Below the pieces are notes generated by a model, which was not told the DNA's origin, did no database searches, and saw nothing but the letters and a program-made list of their open reading frames with translations. DNA of 64,000 nt, taken from an uncultured Flavobacterium sp. GTDB taxonomy: Bacteria > Bacteroidota > Bacteroidia > Flavobacteriales > Flavobacteriaceae. The DNA lies in the NCBI GenBank assembly GCA_943912855.1, contig CALTVC010000007.1, positions 111,420 to 175,419 on the forward strand, given 5' to 3'. Made by a program: the position numbers and the translations under genes. Positions 49,771 through 58,429 of this stretch are shown in pieces (position 1 is the stretch's first letter; the number at the start of each line of letters is the position of its first letter).

Positions 49771-51534
49771 ATGGAACAGATACAAGAAATTAATCCGGCT
49801 GAACAAGCATCAATAGAATGTATTACCAAAGTATATGAAGCTATCGATAAGAACCAGAGCTACCGTGTTGAAGCTGGCGCAGGAGCAGGGAAAACTTACA
49901 CTTTAATAAAAGCACTTAAATATCTCATAAAAAAGTATGAGGGTGAATTTATAAAAAACCACAAGAAAATTGCTTGTATAACCTACACAAATGTTGCGAA
50001 AGACGAGATTAGATCTCGCGTTGACAATCACCCTATTATTGTTGCTGACACCATACACGCTTTTGCATGGGAAGTTATACAAGGTTTTCAGCAACCTTTA
50101 CGTGACAGGTTGAGTGAATTAGGTGACAAATGGCTAGCTAGGATAGAAGAGGCGGGAGGCGTAAAAAAACAACGAGTAAAGTATGACCTTGGATATCCGA
50201 AAATAACCGCAGATGAAATTTATCTTCACCATGACGATCTTATAAAGCTATTTGCTTCTCTAATTCGTGATGAGAAATTCAGAAGAATTTTCTCCAGCAA
50301 ATATCCTGTAGTCCTGATAGATGAGTATCAGGATACAAATAAAGGTCTCGCTGACGCTATAGTAGAAACATTCATACAGAAACAGAGTGGTTCAAGAATC
50401 GGACTATTCGGGGATCACTGGCAAAAAATATACGGTTCTAAGGCCTGTGGTTTAATTGAAGCTGAAGCTGATAAATTGATAGTTATTGGTAAAGAAGCAA
50501 ATTTCAGGTCAGACAAAAACATAGTAGCTATTTTGAACAGGATGCGTCCAGATTTACCTCAACACGAGTGTGATCCAAATTCAGAAGGAGATGTAATAGT
50601 CTACCATACTAATAATTGGCAAGGTGCGCGCCGCCCATCGGGTCCAGGCGGACATTGGGGCGGTGATCTTCCAGCGAAAGAAGCCCATGATTTTTTAGAA
50701 ACTACAAAAGTAAAGCTTTCAGAAATGGGCTGGAACTTTTCTCCAGATACCACAAAAATATTAATGCTAACCAATAATGTACTTGCTTCAGAGCAAGGCT
50801 ATCAGACGATACACAATACGTTTTCAGACAATGATGATTATTTGAAATTAAATGATCCATATATGAATTTTCTGGTAAGTACTGTTGAAGCTGGAGCAGA
50901 AGCATTTCGCTTGCATAAATATGGAGTAATGCTTGAAGCATTTGGATTACGGACGGCCAAAATCAGAACTCAAGCCGATAAAGAAATTTGGCAAGATAGT
51001 ATGGCACGATTAGAGGATTGTCGAAATAATGGAACCGTTGGCAATATTATCGATTTATTAAAGGAAACTCGCAGACCGCGACTCACTCAAAAATTGGAGG
51101 AAAAAGAAGAGCGTTTCGAAGAAATCAGTAAAATCGCGATAGCTGATAGGGAACCGGACGACGTAAAGTTTTTTGATAAAACAACTCGAATTCGATCTAT
51201 ACCGTACAAGGAAATACCCAATCTTGCAGATTACATAAACGATAAAACTCTTTATTCTACAAAACATGGCGTAAAAGGGGCTGAATTTGAAAATGTAATC
51301 GTCGTCTTGGGTCGAGGATGGAATCATTATGATTGGAATGCATTTCTTGAAAAAGTAAATCAGGGGAATGTTGCCGATGCTGATAAGGAAGCTTTCGAAA
51401 GAAATCGGAACTTATTCTATGTAGCATGTTCACGCGCACGTAAGCGACTTTGTTTACTATTCACCCAGGAATTAAGTAATGGCGCAATGCAAGGTTTGGA
51501 AAAGTTATTCGGCAATGCTATAAATGCAGCTTAA
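49771..51534 (+). CDS. gajB: GajB-like UvrD/Rep helicase
   Basis: 587 aa, starting one base after the GajA-like stop. SF1A helicase motifs: Walker A EAGAGAGKTYTLI near residue 30, motif Ia CITYTNVAKDEI, Walker B VVLIDEYQDTNKG near residue 185, then GDHWQKIYG. The C-terminal motifs are GVKGAEFENVIVVLG and NLFYVACSRARKRL. In Gabija, GajB senses DNA ends or nucleotide state and activates the GajA nuclease during phage infection. Function is inferred from the pair. Confidence 0.8.
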   Translation: MEQIQEINPAEQASIECITKVYEAIDKNQSYRVEAGAGAGKTYTLIKALKYLIKKYEGEFIKNHKKIACITYTNVAKDEIRSRVDNHPIIVADTIHAFAWEVIQGFQQPLRDRLSELGDKWLARIEEAGGVKKQRVKYDLGYPKITADEIYLHHDDLIKLFASLIRDEKFRRIFSSKYPVVLIDEYQDTNKGLADAIVETFIQKQSGSRIGLFGDHWQKIYGSKACGLIEAEADKLIVIGKEANFRSDKNIVAILNRMRPDLPQHECDPNSEGDVIVYHTNNWQGARRPSGPGGHWGGDLPAKEAHDFLETTKVKLSEMGWNFSPDTTKILMLTNNVLASEQGYQTIHNTFSDNDDYLKLNDPYMNFLVSTVEAGAEAFRLHKYGVMLEAFGLRTAKIRTQADKEIWQDSMARLEDCRNNGTVGNIIDLLKETRRPRLTQKLEEKEERFEEISKIAIADREPDDVKFFDKTTRIRSIPYKEIPNLADYINDKTLYSTKHGVKGAEFENVIVVLGRGWNHYDWNAFLEKVNQGNVADADKEAFERNRNLFYVACSRARKRLCLLFTQELSNGAMQGLEKLFGNAINAA

Positions 51535-51748
51535 TTTTTAGGCATAGTTGCCTATTCTTTAGGTTTAGGCAGGGTGAACTGTAGATAGATTTTTTGGAAC
51601 AGACATCTTCCCTTATGGGGTGCATAAGGAGTTGGAGGTGTCCTTTCAGGCCGGGCTATCCGCTATATCTTTTGCAGCTGAAAGAGTATGCAAAAGGATG
51701 CCGCTGCTATCCCTCACCTGGAATAGGGCGCGCAAGATTGGCTAAAGA
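51535..51748. other. Structured intergenic stretch
   Basis: About 210 bp without a gene after the defence operon. It is GC-richer and palindromic: GGGCTATCCGC and its partial mirror GCTGCTATCCC flank a hairpin ATCTTTTGCA / TGCAAAAGGAT (51668-51699). The look is of a repeated intergenic element or structured RNA rather than a simple terminator. Confidence 0.4.
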
Positions 51749-51964
51749 TTAGCTATTTCGATACTTGTTTCTTACTTCCGATGCAATTTCGTCATCGGTC
51801 ATCGTTTCAAAATGCGCGAGTATTTGGACAAGCTCCAGCATGCCGGAAAATTTTTCAGGCGATAGGTCGGGATTGTGCCGGAGCAGTTCAACAAGTTCCC
51901 GCACTTCCTGAACACTGTAGCTGCGGTGCAATACTGCTGTATTTACTAATATGCTCATTCGCAA
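51749..51964 (-). CDS. Small hypothetical protein
   Basis: 71 aa (start may be the Met two codons in, MSILVN). Helical: YSVQEVRELVELLRHNPDL, then LELVQILAHFETMTDDEIAS. No family recognised. It sits in a set of small leftward genes with the AlpA regulator. Confidence 0.5.
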   Translation of the reverse strand: MRMSILVNTAVLHRSYSVQEVRELVELLRHNPDLSPEKFSGMLELVQILAHFETMTDDEIASEVRNKYRNS

Positions 51965-52010
51965 AACGTATCACACCTGCAAGCGGGCAATCAAGAGTTG
52001 CCTGTCATTT

Positions 52011-52217
52011 TTATTCGGCTTTGTGATGTGAGGGTTTTGGTTCCGATTCGTAATCACGGTAATCAGGAATCTTTTGTGGCAATATTTTCTTGTGGGCAAT
52101 AAGCGGATTTAAAACATACGTTTTCTTACCGTAATAAGACATTGCCTTTTGGTCTTTATCATTTTCCATGCTTACCTGTCGGCGATTTGAGAAGATATGA
52201 TCCGTACTTCTATCCAA
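52011..52217 (-). CDS. Small hydrophilic protein
   Basis: 68 aa, very hydrophilic (KDQKAMSYYGKKTYVLNPLI, then ESEPKPSHHK). Its start overlaps the 3' end of the AlpA gene by 46 bp; a later Met would reduce this. Moderate doubt that it is a gene. Confidence 0.4.
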   Translation of the reverse strand: MDRSTDHIFSNRRQVSMENDKDQKAMSYYGKKTYVLNPLIAHKKILPQKIPDYRDYESEPKPSHHKAE

Positions 52218-52366
52218 TTTTGCACGTCGGCTTCCAACCAGCCCACCGATTTTGCACCAAGTGAAATTGGCTTCGGAAAGCTGTTTTCTTTTACCTTTTT
52301 ATAAATCGTACTCCGGGCAAGGCCAGTATCTTTTATAACCTGTGGCAATCGCATTATCTTGTGCAT
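52172..52366 (-). CDS. AlpA-family regulator
   Basis: 64 aa, nearly all winged-helix/MerR-like HTH of the AlpA family: MRLPQVIKDTGLARSTIYKK, then FPKPISLGAKSVGWLEADV. AlpA proteins activate excision functions of P4-like islands. Divergent from the P4-type integrase gene at 52726, the standard arrangement. Confidence 0.8.
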   Translation of the reverse strand: MHKIMRLPQVIKDTGLARSTIYKKVKENSFPKPISLGAKSVGWLEADVQNWIEVRIISSQIADR

Positions 52367-52725
52367 GACATTCCTTTATGTTACCTATGCAAACATATCT
52401 GGGAATAAAATAATGAAAATACGTCCCGCAATATAGTGCTGTTATATTCTATATTTAGAGATATTTGTGAATGTAACTTGGGGGTATTTAAGGGGGTATT
52501 TCAAAATGTGCCGAATGAAATTAATTCAGATTATCAATCGACTATTAACCTGATTCGATTGAGCCCCCGGCCTCCAAGGGCTCTTCCCCCACAGTCCACA
52601 ATAGTCTCCAAAACGCTAGGATAACTGCGGCTTCTGAGAGATTTTCTTTCCATAGACTTCCTTAAAAATTTACTGGAAGCTAACGTAAAGTGGGGGTATT
52701 TTTGGAGGTATCGCAGGAGATCGTG
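52367..52725. promoter_or_regulatory. Integrase/AlpA intergenic region with GGGGGTATTT repeats
   Basis: GGGGGTATTT occurs at 52480-52489, 52492-52501 (12-bp period) and 52692-52701, with a degenerate GGAGGTAT at 52704. These could be arm-type sites or an old attachment core of the P4-type integrase. A GC-rich stretch at 52561-52600 (GAGCCCCCGGCCTCCAAGGG) stands out from its surroundings. Confidence 0.45.
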
Positions 52726-53931
52726 ATGCCGCTTACAGACAAAGCCATTAAGAACGCTAAACCACAAGCAAAGCCTTATAAGCTTCCGGACGGCGAAGGG
52801 TTGTACCTTCTGGTACAGCCATCGGGTTCAAAGCTTTGGAGGATGAAATACCGCTTTGCGGGAAAGGAGAATGTCCTTTCCATCGGTAAATACCCGCTGG
52901 TGTCGTTATCAGAAGCACGGGATATACGTTACGAAGCCAAGAAATCCCTAAAAGCCAATATTGACCCGAATAACCAAAAAAAGCAGGTGAAGCTGGCTGT
53001 CATCATGGATGCCAACAACTCTTTCCGTGCGGTAGCAGAAGACTGGCACCGGGTGAACCGGAAGCAATGGACAGAAGAACATGCGGACAGGCTATGGCGG
53101 CGGTTGGAATTGCATGCCTTGCCACAACTTGGCACGCAACCCATCACGCAGATTAAAACGCCGGAGTTGGTATTCCTGCTGCGTAAGCTAGAAAAGAACG
53201 GTAAGCCTGAAACAGCGGTGCGTTTGGCGCAGTCTTTACGGAATATTTTCCGCTACGCAGTGCATATAGGCATCCTTGACCATAATCCCGCCGCAGACCT
53301 TAATGGAATTATCGCTTCACATGAAAAGAACCATTTCGCGGCTATACATCCATCCGGGCTGCCGGAACTACTGACTAAGCTGGAAGCGGCATCAACGACA
53401 ATACAGAACCGTATTGCGGTTAAGCTGCTGCTGCATACCTTTCCCCGCCCTGGCGAATTGCGCTACGGGCGTTGGGATGAAATCGACTGGGAGAAGAAAC
53501 TATGGCATATCCCAGCTGAGCGGATGAAAAAACGCCGCCCTCATACCGTGCCGCTTTCGGAGCCTGCCATTGCGCTGCTACGTGAATTAGAAACAATCAC
53601 AGGTTATAGCGAGTACCTTTTCCCCTCCCAGCAACGCCGCCGCCATCCTGTGATGAGCGAAAACACCATCAATAAAATCCTTAAAAACATGGGATATGGC
53701 GGGAAACAGGTTGGGCATGGCTTCCGTGCTATTGCTTCCACCGTATTAAACGAAAGCGGGCTGTTCCGCCCTGATGTGATCGAGGCGCAGCTCGCCCATA
53801 TAGAGGAAAACGGCAGCCGTAAACCCTACAACCGAGCGGAGTACCTTGAAGAACGTACCATGATGATGCAATGGTGGAGCGATTACATTGAAGCTGCTGC
53901 CCAAAAGGTCGTACAGCTAAAAAGGGCATAG
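52726..53931 (+). CDS. P4-type tyrosine integrase
   Basis: 401 aa from the ATG at 52726 (PLTDKAIKNAKPQAKPYKLP), the canonical P4-integrase start followed by the DUF4102 arm domain (DGEGLYLLVQPSGSKLW, LSIGKYPLVSLSEAR). Catalytic motifs: Arg in TFPRPGELRYGRW, HGFRAIASTVLNESG, then HIEENGSRKPYNRAEY with the Tyr. It lies deep inside element 2, with AlpA divergent and no flanking tRNA. It is probably a relic or a nested island. Confidence 0.85.
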   Translation: MPLTDKAIKNAKPQAKPYKLPDGEGLYLLVQPSGSKLWRMKYRFAGKENVLSIGKYPLVSLSEARDIRYEAKKSLKANIDPNNQKKQVKLAVIMDANNSFRAVAEDWHRVNRKQWTEEHADRLWRRLELHALPQLGTQPITQIKTPELVFLLRKLEKNGKPETAVRLAQSLRNIFRYAVHIGILDHNPAADLNGIIASHEKNHFAAIHPSGLPELLTKLEAASTTIQNRIAVKLLLHTFPRPGELRYGRWDEIDWEKKLWHIPAERMKKRRPHTVPLSEPAIALLRELETITGYSEYLFPSQQRRRHPVMSENTINKILKNMGYGGKQVGHGFRAIASTVLNESGLFRPDVIEAQLAHIEENGSRKPYNRAEYLEERTMMMQWWSDYIEAAAQKVVQLKRA

Positions 53932-54081
53932 TATCTGCATGAAAAAGCATGACGCTTCCTTCGGCCTTTCTTTGCCAGCGGCCATGCTATTTCATTGCGG
54001 AAGAATCACCGGATGCGGGTAATTGCTTTCGCTGCGCCCGCAATGACCGCCATCCCGTGATGAAAGCACACTCAAACGGTA

Positions 54082-54378
54082 TTACCGCTCAATGGCAAGG
54101 ACGTTTATTTCCCTGAGAAATTTAAGGGCTTTGGTAACGGTGTCGTAATTTACGTCCAACCGTTTTGAAAGATGGCGGGCATTGATACTGACCCGCCCTT
54201 GCGCGTCGATATTGCAAAGTACATGTAAAAACAGCCGCAACGCCAAGAGCGGGTAACGGCATCGTTTGCAAATATGTTCGGTGATTAATTGTAGGTTTTT
54301 CTGGTCGATTTCGACGATATTTTCCGGAGCCCATGCAACGAGCGGTACTGTTTCCGGGGAGTTATTGCCTGAAAACAT
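54082..54378 (-). CDS. Winged-helix DNA-binding protein
   Basis: 98 aa. The C-terminal 45 residues form a winged helix (GRVSINARHLSKRLDVNYDT, VTKALKFLREINVL), similar to plasmid replication-control or MarR-like helices. The N-terminal half has a small Cys pair (HICKRCRYPLL). A regulator by fold; target unknown. Confidence 0.6.
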   Translation of the reverse strand: MFSGNNSPETVPLVAWAPENIVEIDQKNLQLITEHICKRCRYPLLALRLFLHVLCNIDAQGRVSINARHLSKRLDVNYDTVTKALKFLREINVLAIER

Positions 54379-54510
54379 AGATTGATAATTGCCACTTAAG
54401 GTTGTCTTGTGGCCGGATGCTATGCGCCTTAAACGTGTGTTTGGCGAGTAGTGATCCTAAAAATCCGACTATAGTGCTGTGGATTTCTGTGGATGGCGTG
54501 GATGACAGGG

Positions 54511-54744
54511 CTAACGTGTTTTATCCTGTTCTCTGTTGTCTTTTCCTGGCTCACTTTTTGAGAAGCCTTTCGCCCATTCCTTTACTTCTTTATCGTATTG
54601 TGCCTTGCCACCGACAAGTCCAAGAAAATACGGGTTCTGTTCATTCGGATTGGCTGCCAGCTTAGCTGCCAGTTCCGGCTCATGCCGTGCGAGCAGGTAG
54701 CCGTTATTGAAGCCCTTAGTATATTGTTCGTCCTGTCCTTCCAT
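54511..54744 (-). CDS. Small hydrophilic protein
   Basis: 77 aa, acidic and helical (EQYTKGFNNGYLLARHEPEL), with a basic tail. It lies 2 bp after the excisionase-like gene, in the same operon. No family recognised, though similar short proteins accompany excisionase genes on mobile elements. Confidence 0.55.
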   Translation of the reverse strand: MEGQDEQYTKGFNNGYLLARHEPELAAKLAANPNEQNPYFLGLVGGKAQYDKEVKEWAKGFSKSEPGKDNREQDKTR

Positions 54745-54746
54745 AA

Positions 54747-55016
54747 TCAGAATGTTTCTCTGGTGTTCTTATCCAAGTATGCGAAAATCGAATCCCTGTC
54801 GTACAGGATGATTTTCTTTTCCGGCTGCGAGAACCGCAACTTTCCTTCGTCCCGCAACTTTTGGAGGGTGGTTTTGCTGGTGATGCGCAGCATCTTCATG
54901 GCTTCCTCACCGGAAATCCATTTATCCGCACTAATGTTCTCTTTCCGTTTGATATGCTCGACAACGCGCTCGACCAGCGCATAAAACGCTTCATCCTGTA
55001 AACAAATGACTTCCAT
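54747..55016 (-). CDS. Excisionase-family HTH protein
   Basis: 89 aa. HTH_17-type MerR-like motif: WISGEEAMKMLRITSKTTLQ, KLRDEGKLRFSQPEKK, then YDRDSIFAYLDKN. Such proteins bend DNA at attachment sites or act as small regulators. Likely serves one of the recombinases nearby. Confidence 0.75.
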   Translation of the reverse strand: MEVICLQDEAFYALVERVVEHIKRKENISADKWISGEEAMKMLRITSKTTLQKLRDEGKLRFSQPEKKIILYDRDSIFAYLDKNTRETF

Positions 55017-55119
55017 AGGGTTGGCTAGTTATAAGCCCTAAGATAAGAAAAATTGGCTTATAAAACCTATGGTAGTAAAATTAACGGATTAGTAACCAAT
55101 TTCCTGTAGAGTAGGCCAC

Positions 55120-55905
55120 ATGGAAAACGCTTCAAAATACACCCCTGAATTGACCGATGCTGCAAAGGCGGCAGTGCTGGATTCTGGTGTTATTTCCGAA
55201 CTGAAACAGGCTGTTTATAGCAGCAAGGTTACTGCCGATGATACCGATAACCTTAAAGGAAAAGCCGAAGCGATGGCCGACGAGCTTCAGCAACTCATTA
55301 ATAGCGGTACGTTGGATGATGCCGACCTGCAAAAATTTAGTGGCGTGCTGATGCGGCTACGGGGGGCACTGGCTGGCGGGACAATTTCACGGGAAGCATT
55401 AGCAGCAGCCCTGTCAGAAGCCTCTGGTGCACTTGCCGCAACTTCCAGCAGTAAAAGCCAGACCATGCAGGAGAAAATCGAACAGCTATGGCAACAGGTG
55501 GAACAGTACAACAAAGCCATTAACGATGATTTTGGCACCATGCGTAAAGCCGGGATGGTCTTTGACGACGAACTCTGGAAGAAGCACGAGCGGTTGTTGC
55601 AGGAGTTACAGGAGCATCCGCGTGATATTGAGAAGCAGAAAGAGCTTAATGCGGTGGATGATAAATTGCTGGAAGAGGCCGAAAGCCAACTATCTAAACA
55701 CCCGGAAGCACAACCAGCGTTTGAGCATGCGAAGAAAGAAAGTGAAGTCCGGCATAAGGTGGTGGATAAGGATCTATCTGCAAGTGAAAAACGTATTTCC
55801 AAAAGCAATCTTGCTCTTGATTGGGATAAAGACTTGACCATGAACGATATTCAAATGCCTGCTGTAGGCCAAAAAGTGGCAGCAAAGGGTGCGTCACTTT
55901 CTTAA
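55120..55905 (+). CDS. Coiled-coil cytosolic protein
   Basis: 261 aa, almost entirely helical and charged, with Ser/Ala-rich turns. No signal peptide or membrane helix. Heptad-like stretches at about 120-190 (TMQEKIEQLWQQVEQYNKAI). No family recognised. It lies between the excisionase-like and resolvase genes. Confidence 0.6.
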   Translation: MENASKYTPELTDAAKAAVLDSGVISELKQAVYSSKVTADDTDNLKGKAEAMADELQQLINSGTLDDADLQKFSGVLMRLRGALAGGTISREALAAALSEASGALAATSSSKSQTMQEKIEQLWQQVEQYNKAINDDFGTMRKAGMVFDDELWKKHERLLQELQEHPRDIEKQKELNAVDDKLLEEAESQLSKHPEAQPAFEHAKKESEVRHKVVDKDLSASEKRISKSNLALDWDKDLTMNDIQMPAVGQKVAAKGASLS

Positions 55906-56194
55906 GTTATATTCTCAAAATACTGTATTTCAATATTTTGAAATTAAATCATAAAAATATCTGTTAAAAATTTGTTCAGAAGTAAACGAACGTATGCTTG
56001 TGAACAAAAACCACCATTTACGCAGGGTTTTTCCTTTCTTTTAGAAATTCTTAAAATCATCATTTACAAGGATTTAAGAATTCTCCATTCCTTCGTTCAG
56101 AACGAGATAGCCGGTAAATCTGTTCAAATATAAACCTTGGTTTACTTGCGAACACACTACATGGCATAGGTCTAACCTTACGAACAAACGAGAC
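55906..56194. promoter_or_regulatory. Resolvase upstream region, candidate res site
   Basis: Two dyads: TTGTTCA (55972-55978) / TGAACAA (56001-56007), and AGAAATTCTTAAAATC / GATTTAAGAATTCT (56043-56084). Further half-sites resembling GTTCGTTTAC and GTTTACTTGCGAAC lie up to the resolvase start. Clustered dyads before a serine recombinase gene suit a res or crossover site. Confidence 0.45.
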
Positions 56195-56917
56195 ATGAAA
56201 AAAGCAATCACGTATTACCGTGTGTCCACGGTAAGGCAGGGAGAGAGTGGGCTGGGAATCGATGCCCAGATTAAAGCGGTGCGGGACTTTGCCAAAGCCC
56301 ACGATTACACGCTGGAAAAAGAATATGTGGAAGTGGAATCCGGCAAGAATAACAGCCGCCCCATATTACAAAAAGCACTCTACCAGTGTAAGCGTAAACA
56401 TTTTACACTACTGGTGGCCAAACTGGACAGGATGAGCCGTAACGTCAGTTTTATCGCAGACCTGCTGGAATCAGGGATAGAGTTCAAGGCCGTGGATGTG
56501 CCGGGTGGAGAGAAATTCGTTGTTCATATCCTCGCGGCTGTTGCCGAGCATGAACGGGAGCAGATAAGCAAGCGCACGATACTTGCCTTGCGGGAGGCAA
56601 AAGCGCGGGGCGTGGCGTTAGGCACTTATGGGCGTGATGTGCTTTCCAAAAAGAACAAGGAGTTGTCACACCAGTTTGCGGGGCAGATGCAGCCGCTGAT
56701 TGCAGAACTGATGCAGGATGGCTTTCTAACCGTGCGCGCCATTACCGACGAGCTGAACCGGCAGCATGTGCCGACTTACCGCAACGATGGCAGCAAATGG
56801 CATGTAAGCACGGTGCACCGCCTGTTAAACCAAGCAAGTAAACACCTCTCTATATGTATCAACACAAAAACCGGCCAACGCATTTTACCGGCCACCAAAA
56901 AAAGCGAAATACCATGA
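56195..56917 (+). CDS. Serine recombinase (resolvase/invertase)
   Basis: 240 aa. The N-terminal catalytic domain has the nucleophile Ser in YYRVSTVRQGESGLGID and the conserved LDRMSRNVSFIADLL and EREQISKRTILAL. A helix and a C-terminal HTH (GFLTVRAITDELNRQHVPTY, then WHVSTVHRLLNQA) follow. It probably resolves multimers or inverts a segment of the element. The stop overlaps the next ATG. Confidence 0.85.
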   Translation: MKKAITYYRVSTVRQGESGLGIDAQIKAVRDFAKAHDYTLEKEYVEVESGKNNSRPILQKALYQCKRKHFTLLVAKLDRMSRNVSFIADLLESGIEFKAVDVPGGEKFVVHILAAVAEHEREQISKRTILALREAKARGVALGTYGRDVLSKKNKELSHQFAGQMQPLIAELMQDGFLTVRAITDELNRQHVPTYRNDGSKWHVSTVHRLLNQASKHLSICINTKTGQRILPATKKSEIP

Positions 56918-57261
56918 CATGGCTCATGGTACTATTACTGACGGCATACGGTCTGCCCATAGCGGCGCAGCAGAAGACAGGAAAAATTCAGGATGTAATC
57001 GATGCAATTAAAGAATCACAATATTGCCTTGATGCAGATTACCACACCGATGGGCAACGTATTGTATGGGTAAAATCCTACACACGATGGGTACCTCACG
57101 ATCTAACGGTCATGAAGAAAGAAGCACCGGACATCCTAAATTTTCTAAATCAGGCCATCGCTCATAACCGCATGGATGTTCTTGAACAACTCCTGCCGGA
57201 CTATTACCGCTATCATGGCGGGGTAAAACAATTTGCCGAGGATATTAAAAACATGAAGTAA
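56914..57261 (+). CDS. Secreted small protein
   Basis: 115 aa from the ATG at 56914 (ATGA overlap with the resolvase stop). Signal peptide WLMVLLLTAYGLPIAAQ, then a mixed domain with YCLDADYHTDGQRIVWVKSY. First of a run of secreted proteins. No family recognised. Confidence 0.6.
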   Translation: MTWLMVLLLTAYGLPIAAQQKTGKIQDVIDAIKESQYCLDADYHTDGQRIVWVKSYTRWVPHDLTVMKKEAPDILNFLNQAIAHNRMDVLEQLLPDYYRYHGGVKQFAEDIKNMK

Positions 57262-57281
57262 TCACCTCAACTACTATAATC

Positions 57282-57770
57282 ATGCAAAAGAAACTTATTA
57301 CCATGCTGTTGCTATTGGTTAGCTTCAGCAGCTTCGCCCAAAATTTGGATGCTTATTTTAAATATAAGGGGATTCGTGGGCTTTCGGACTTATCGCATCC
57401 AGCAAATATTTTTTTATCAGGGGAATATAAAGTTTCCCAAAACACGGTAGATGTTTGGATAAAAAGCAAAGACAATATATTAGGAGGGCTTGTTGAAACC
57501 CATTTACTCATCTACAAAGGAGTAGGTGGGCTTTATTTTAATGATATTACGGTAGTATCAGATACTGATCCGTTCGCTAAGCCTTTTGAAGCCTTGAAAG
57601 CCATGGTTGATATTATCCAGGATTTGATGAAACAGGTTGACCGCGAAAGCTTTGAGAAAATGAGAACGGATTTTGTAAAAACTTTTGGCAGTGATGTACA
57701 TCAATGGTCGGGTAAAACGTGGGCTCTGCTTGCCCTAAATCTCGATTACATGGACTATTCGGGCAAATAA
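57282..57770 (+). CDS. Secreted protein, tandem paralogue 1
   Basis: 162 aa with a signal peptide (LITMLLLLVSFSSFAQ). Shares with the next gene the blocks DLSHPANIFLSGEYKVSQN / ELAHPANKYKSGEYTVAKK, VDVWIKSKDNILG / IDVTLKSRDNVIG, and HQWSGKTWALLALNL / HHWSGKTWALLMLNL. The adjacent pair arose by duplication. Function unknown; periplasmic or outer-surface location. Confidence 0.65.
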   Translation: MQKKLITMLLLLVSFSSFAQNLDAYFKYKGIRGLSDLSHPANIFLSGEYKVSQNTVDVWIKSKDNILGGLVETHLLIYKGVGGLYFNDITVVSDTDPFAKPFEALKAMVDIIQDLMKQVDRESFEKMRTDFVKTFGSDVHQWSGKTWALLALNLDYMDYSGK

Positions 57771-57783
57771 TAAATACGAACGG

Positions 57784-58275
57784 TTGAATGCAATCATAGT
57801 CCGGTGGCTTCTCATTACAGCCTTCCTAAGCAATACCCTTGCCACACATGCCCAAACCTTCAACGGATATTTCCGCTTGAGCGGCATGCCTGACCTTTGT
57901 GAACTTGCCCACCCGGCCAATAAGTATAAGTCGGGCGAATATACCGTAGCAAAGAAGCATATAGACGTTACCTTGAAAAGCCGTGATAACGTTATTGGAC
58001 ATACCGTTACCACAAGGCTCCGCATTATCATAGGTTCAGGGATCGTTTATTTTAGCGATATTCTTATCTTGTCGGACGATTATGTGTCCAAGCCCTTTGA
58101 GGAGTTAACAGCAGAAGCAGATATTCTTTTGAGTATGGCAGAGGAACCGGGTGAGGGGTTTCAGCCTATACGTGGCGCTTTTATCAAACGCTACGGAAAC
58201 GACATGCACCATTGGTCGGGCAAAACATGGGCATTGTTGATGCTCAATCTCTATTATTACACCTATTGCCAGTAA
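57784..58275 (+). CDS. Secreted protein, tandem paralogue 2
   Basis: 163 aa from a TTG at 57784; the only nearby ATG is out of frame and closes at once. Signal peptide LLITAFLSNTLATHAQ. Paralogue of the preceding protein along its length. It is followed by the GGTTGG-type motif and terminator at 58304-58357. Confidence 0.6.
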   Translation: MNAIIVRWLLITAFLSNTLATHAQTFNGYFRLSGMPDLCELAHPANKYKSGEYTVAKKHIDVTLKSRDNVIGHTVTTRLRIIIGSGIVYFSDILILSDDYVSKPFEELTAEADILLSMAEEPGEGFQPIRGAFIKRYGNDMHHWSGKTWALLMLNLYYYTYCQ

Positions 58276-58303
58276 CTCCACTTACAGACGGAACTGCAAC
58301 CCG

Positions 58304-58363
58304 GTGGATTGGTTGCATTGGTTGGTCGATGCCTCTGCCCATAGTCGCGGAGGCATCTTTTTT
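58304..58363 (+). terminator. GGTTGG motif plus terminator (copy 1)
   Basis: GTGGATTGGTT-G-CATTGGTTGG is followed by a GATGCCTC / GAGGCATC hairpin with a T run. A near-identical motif precedes the terminator at 59494-59544. The linker resembles those of the small-RNA candidates at 12893 and 38080. Confidence 0.65.
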
Positions 58364-58429
58364 ACTCTGAAAAAGGATAGGTTGGTTTACCTGCGTGGAC
58401 GGTAATTATAGAATTTAAAATCTCCAAAT

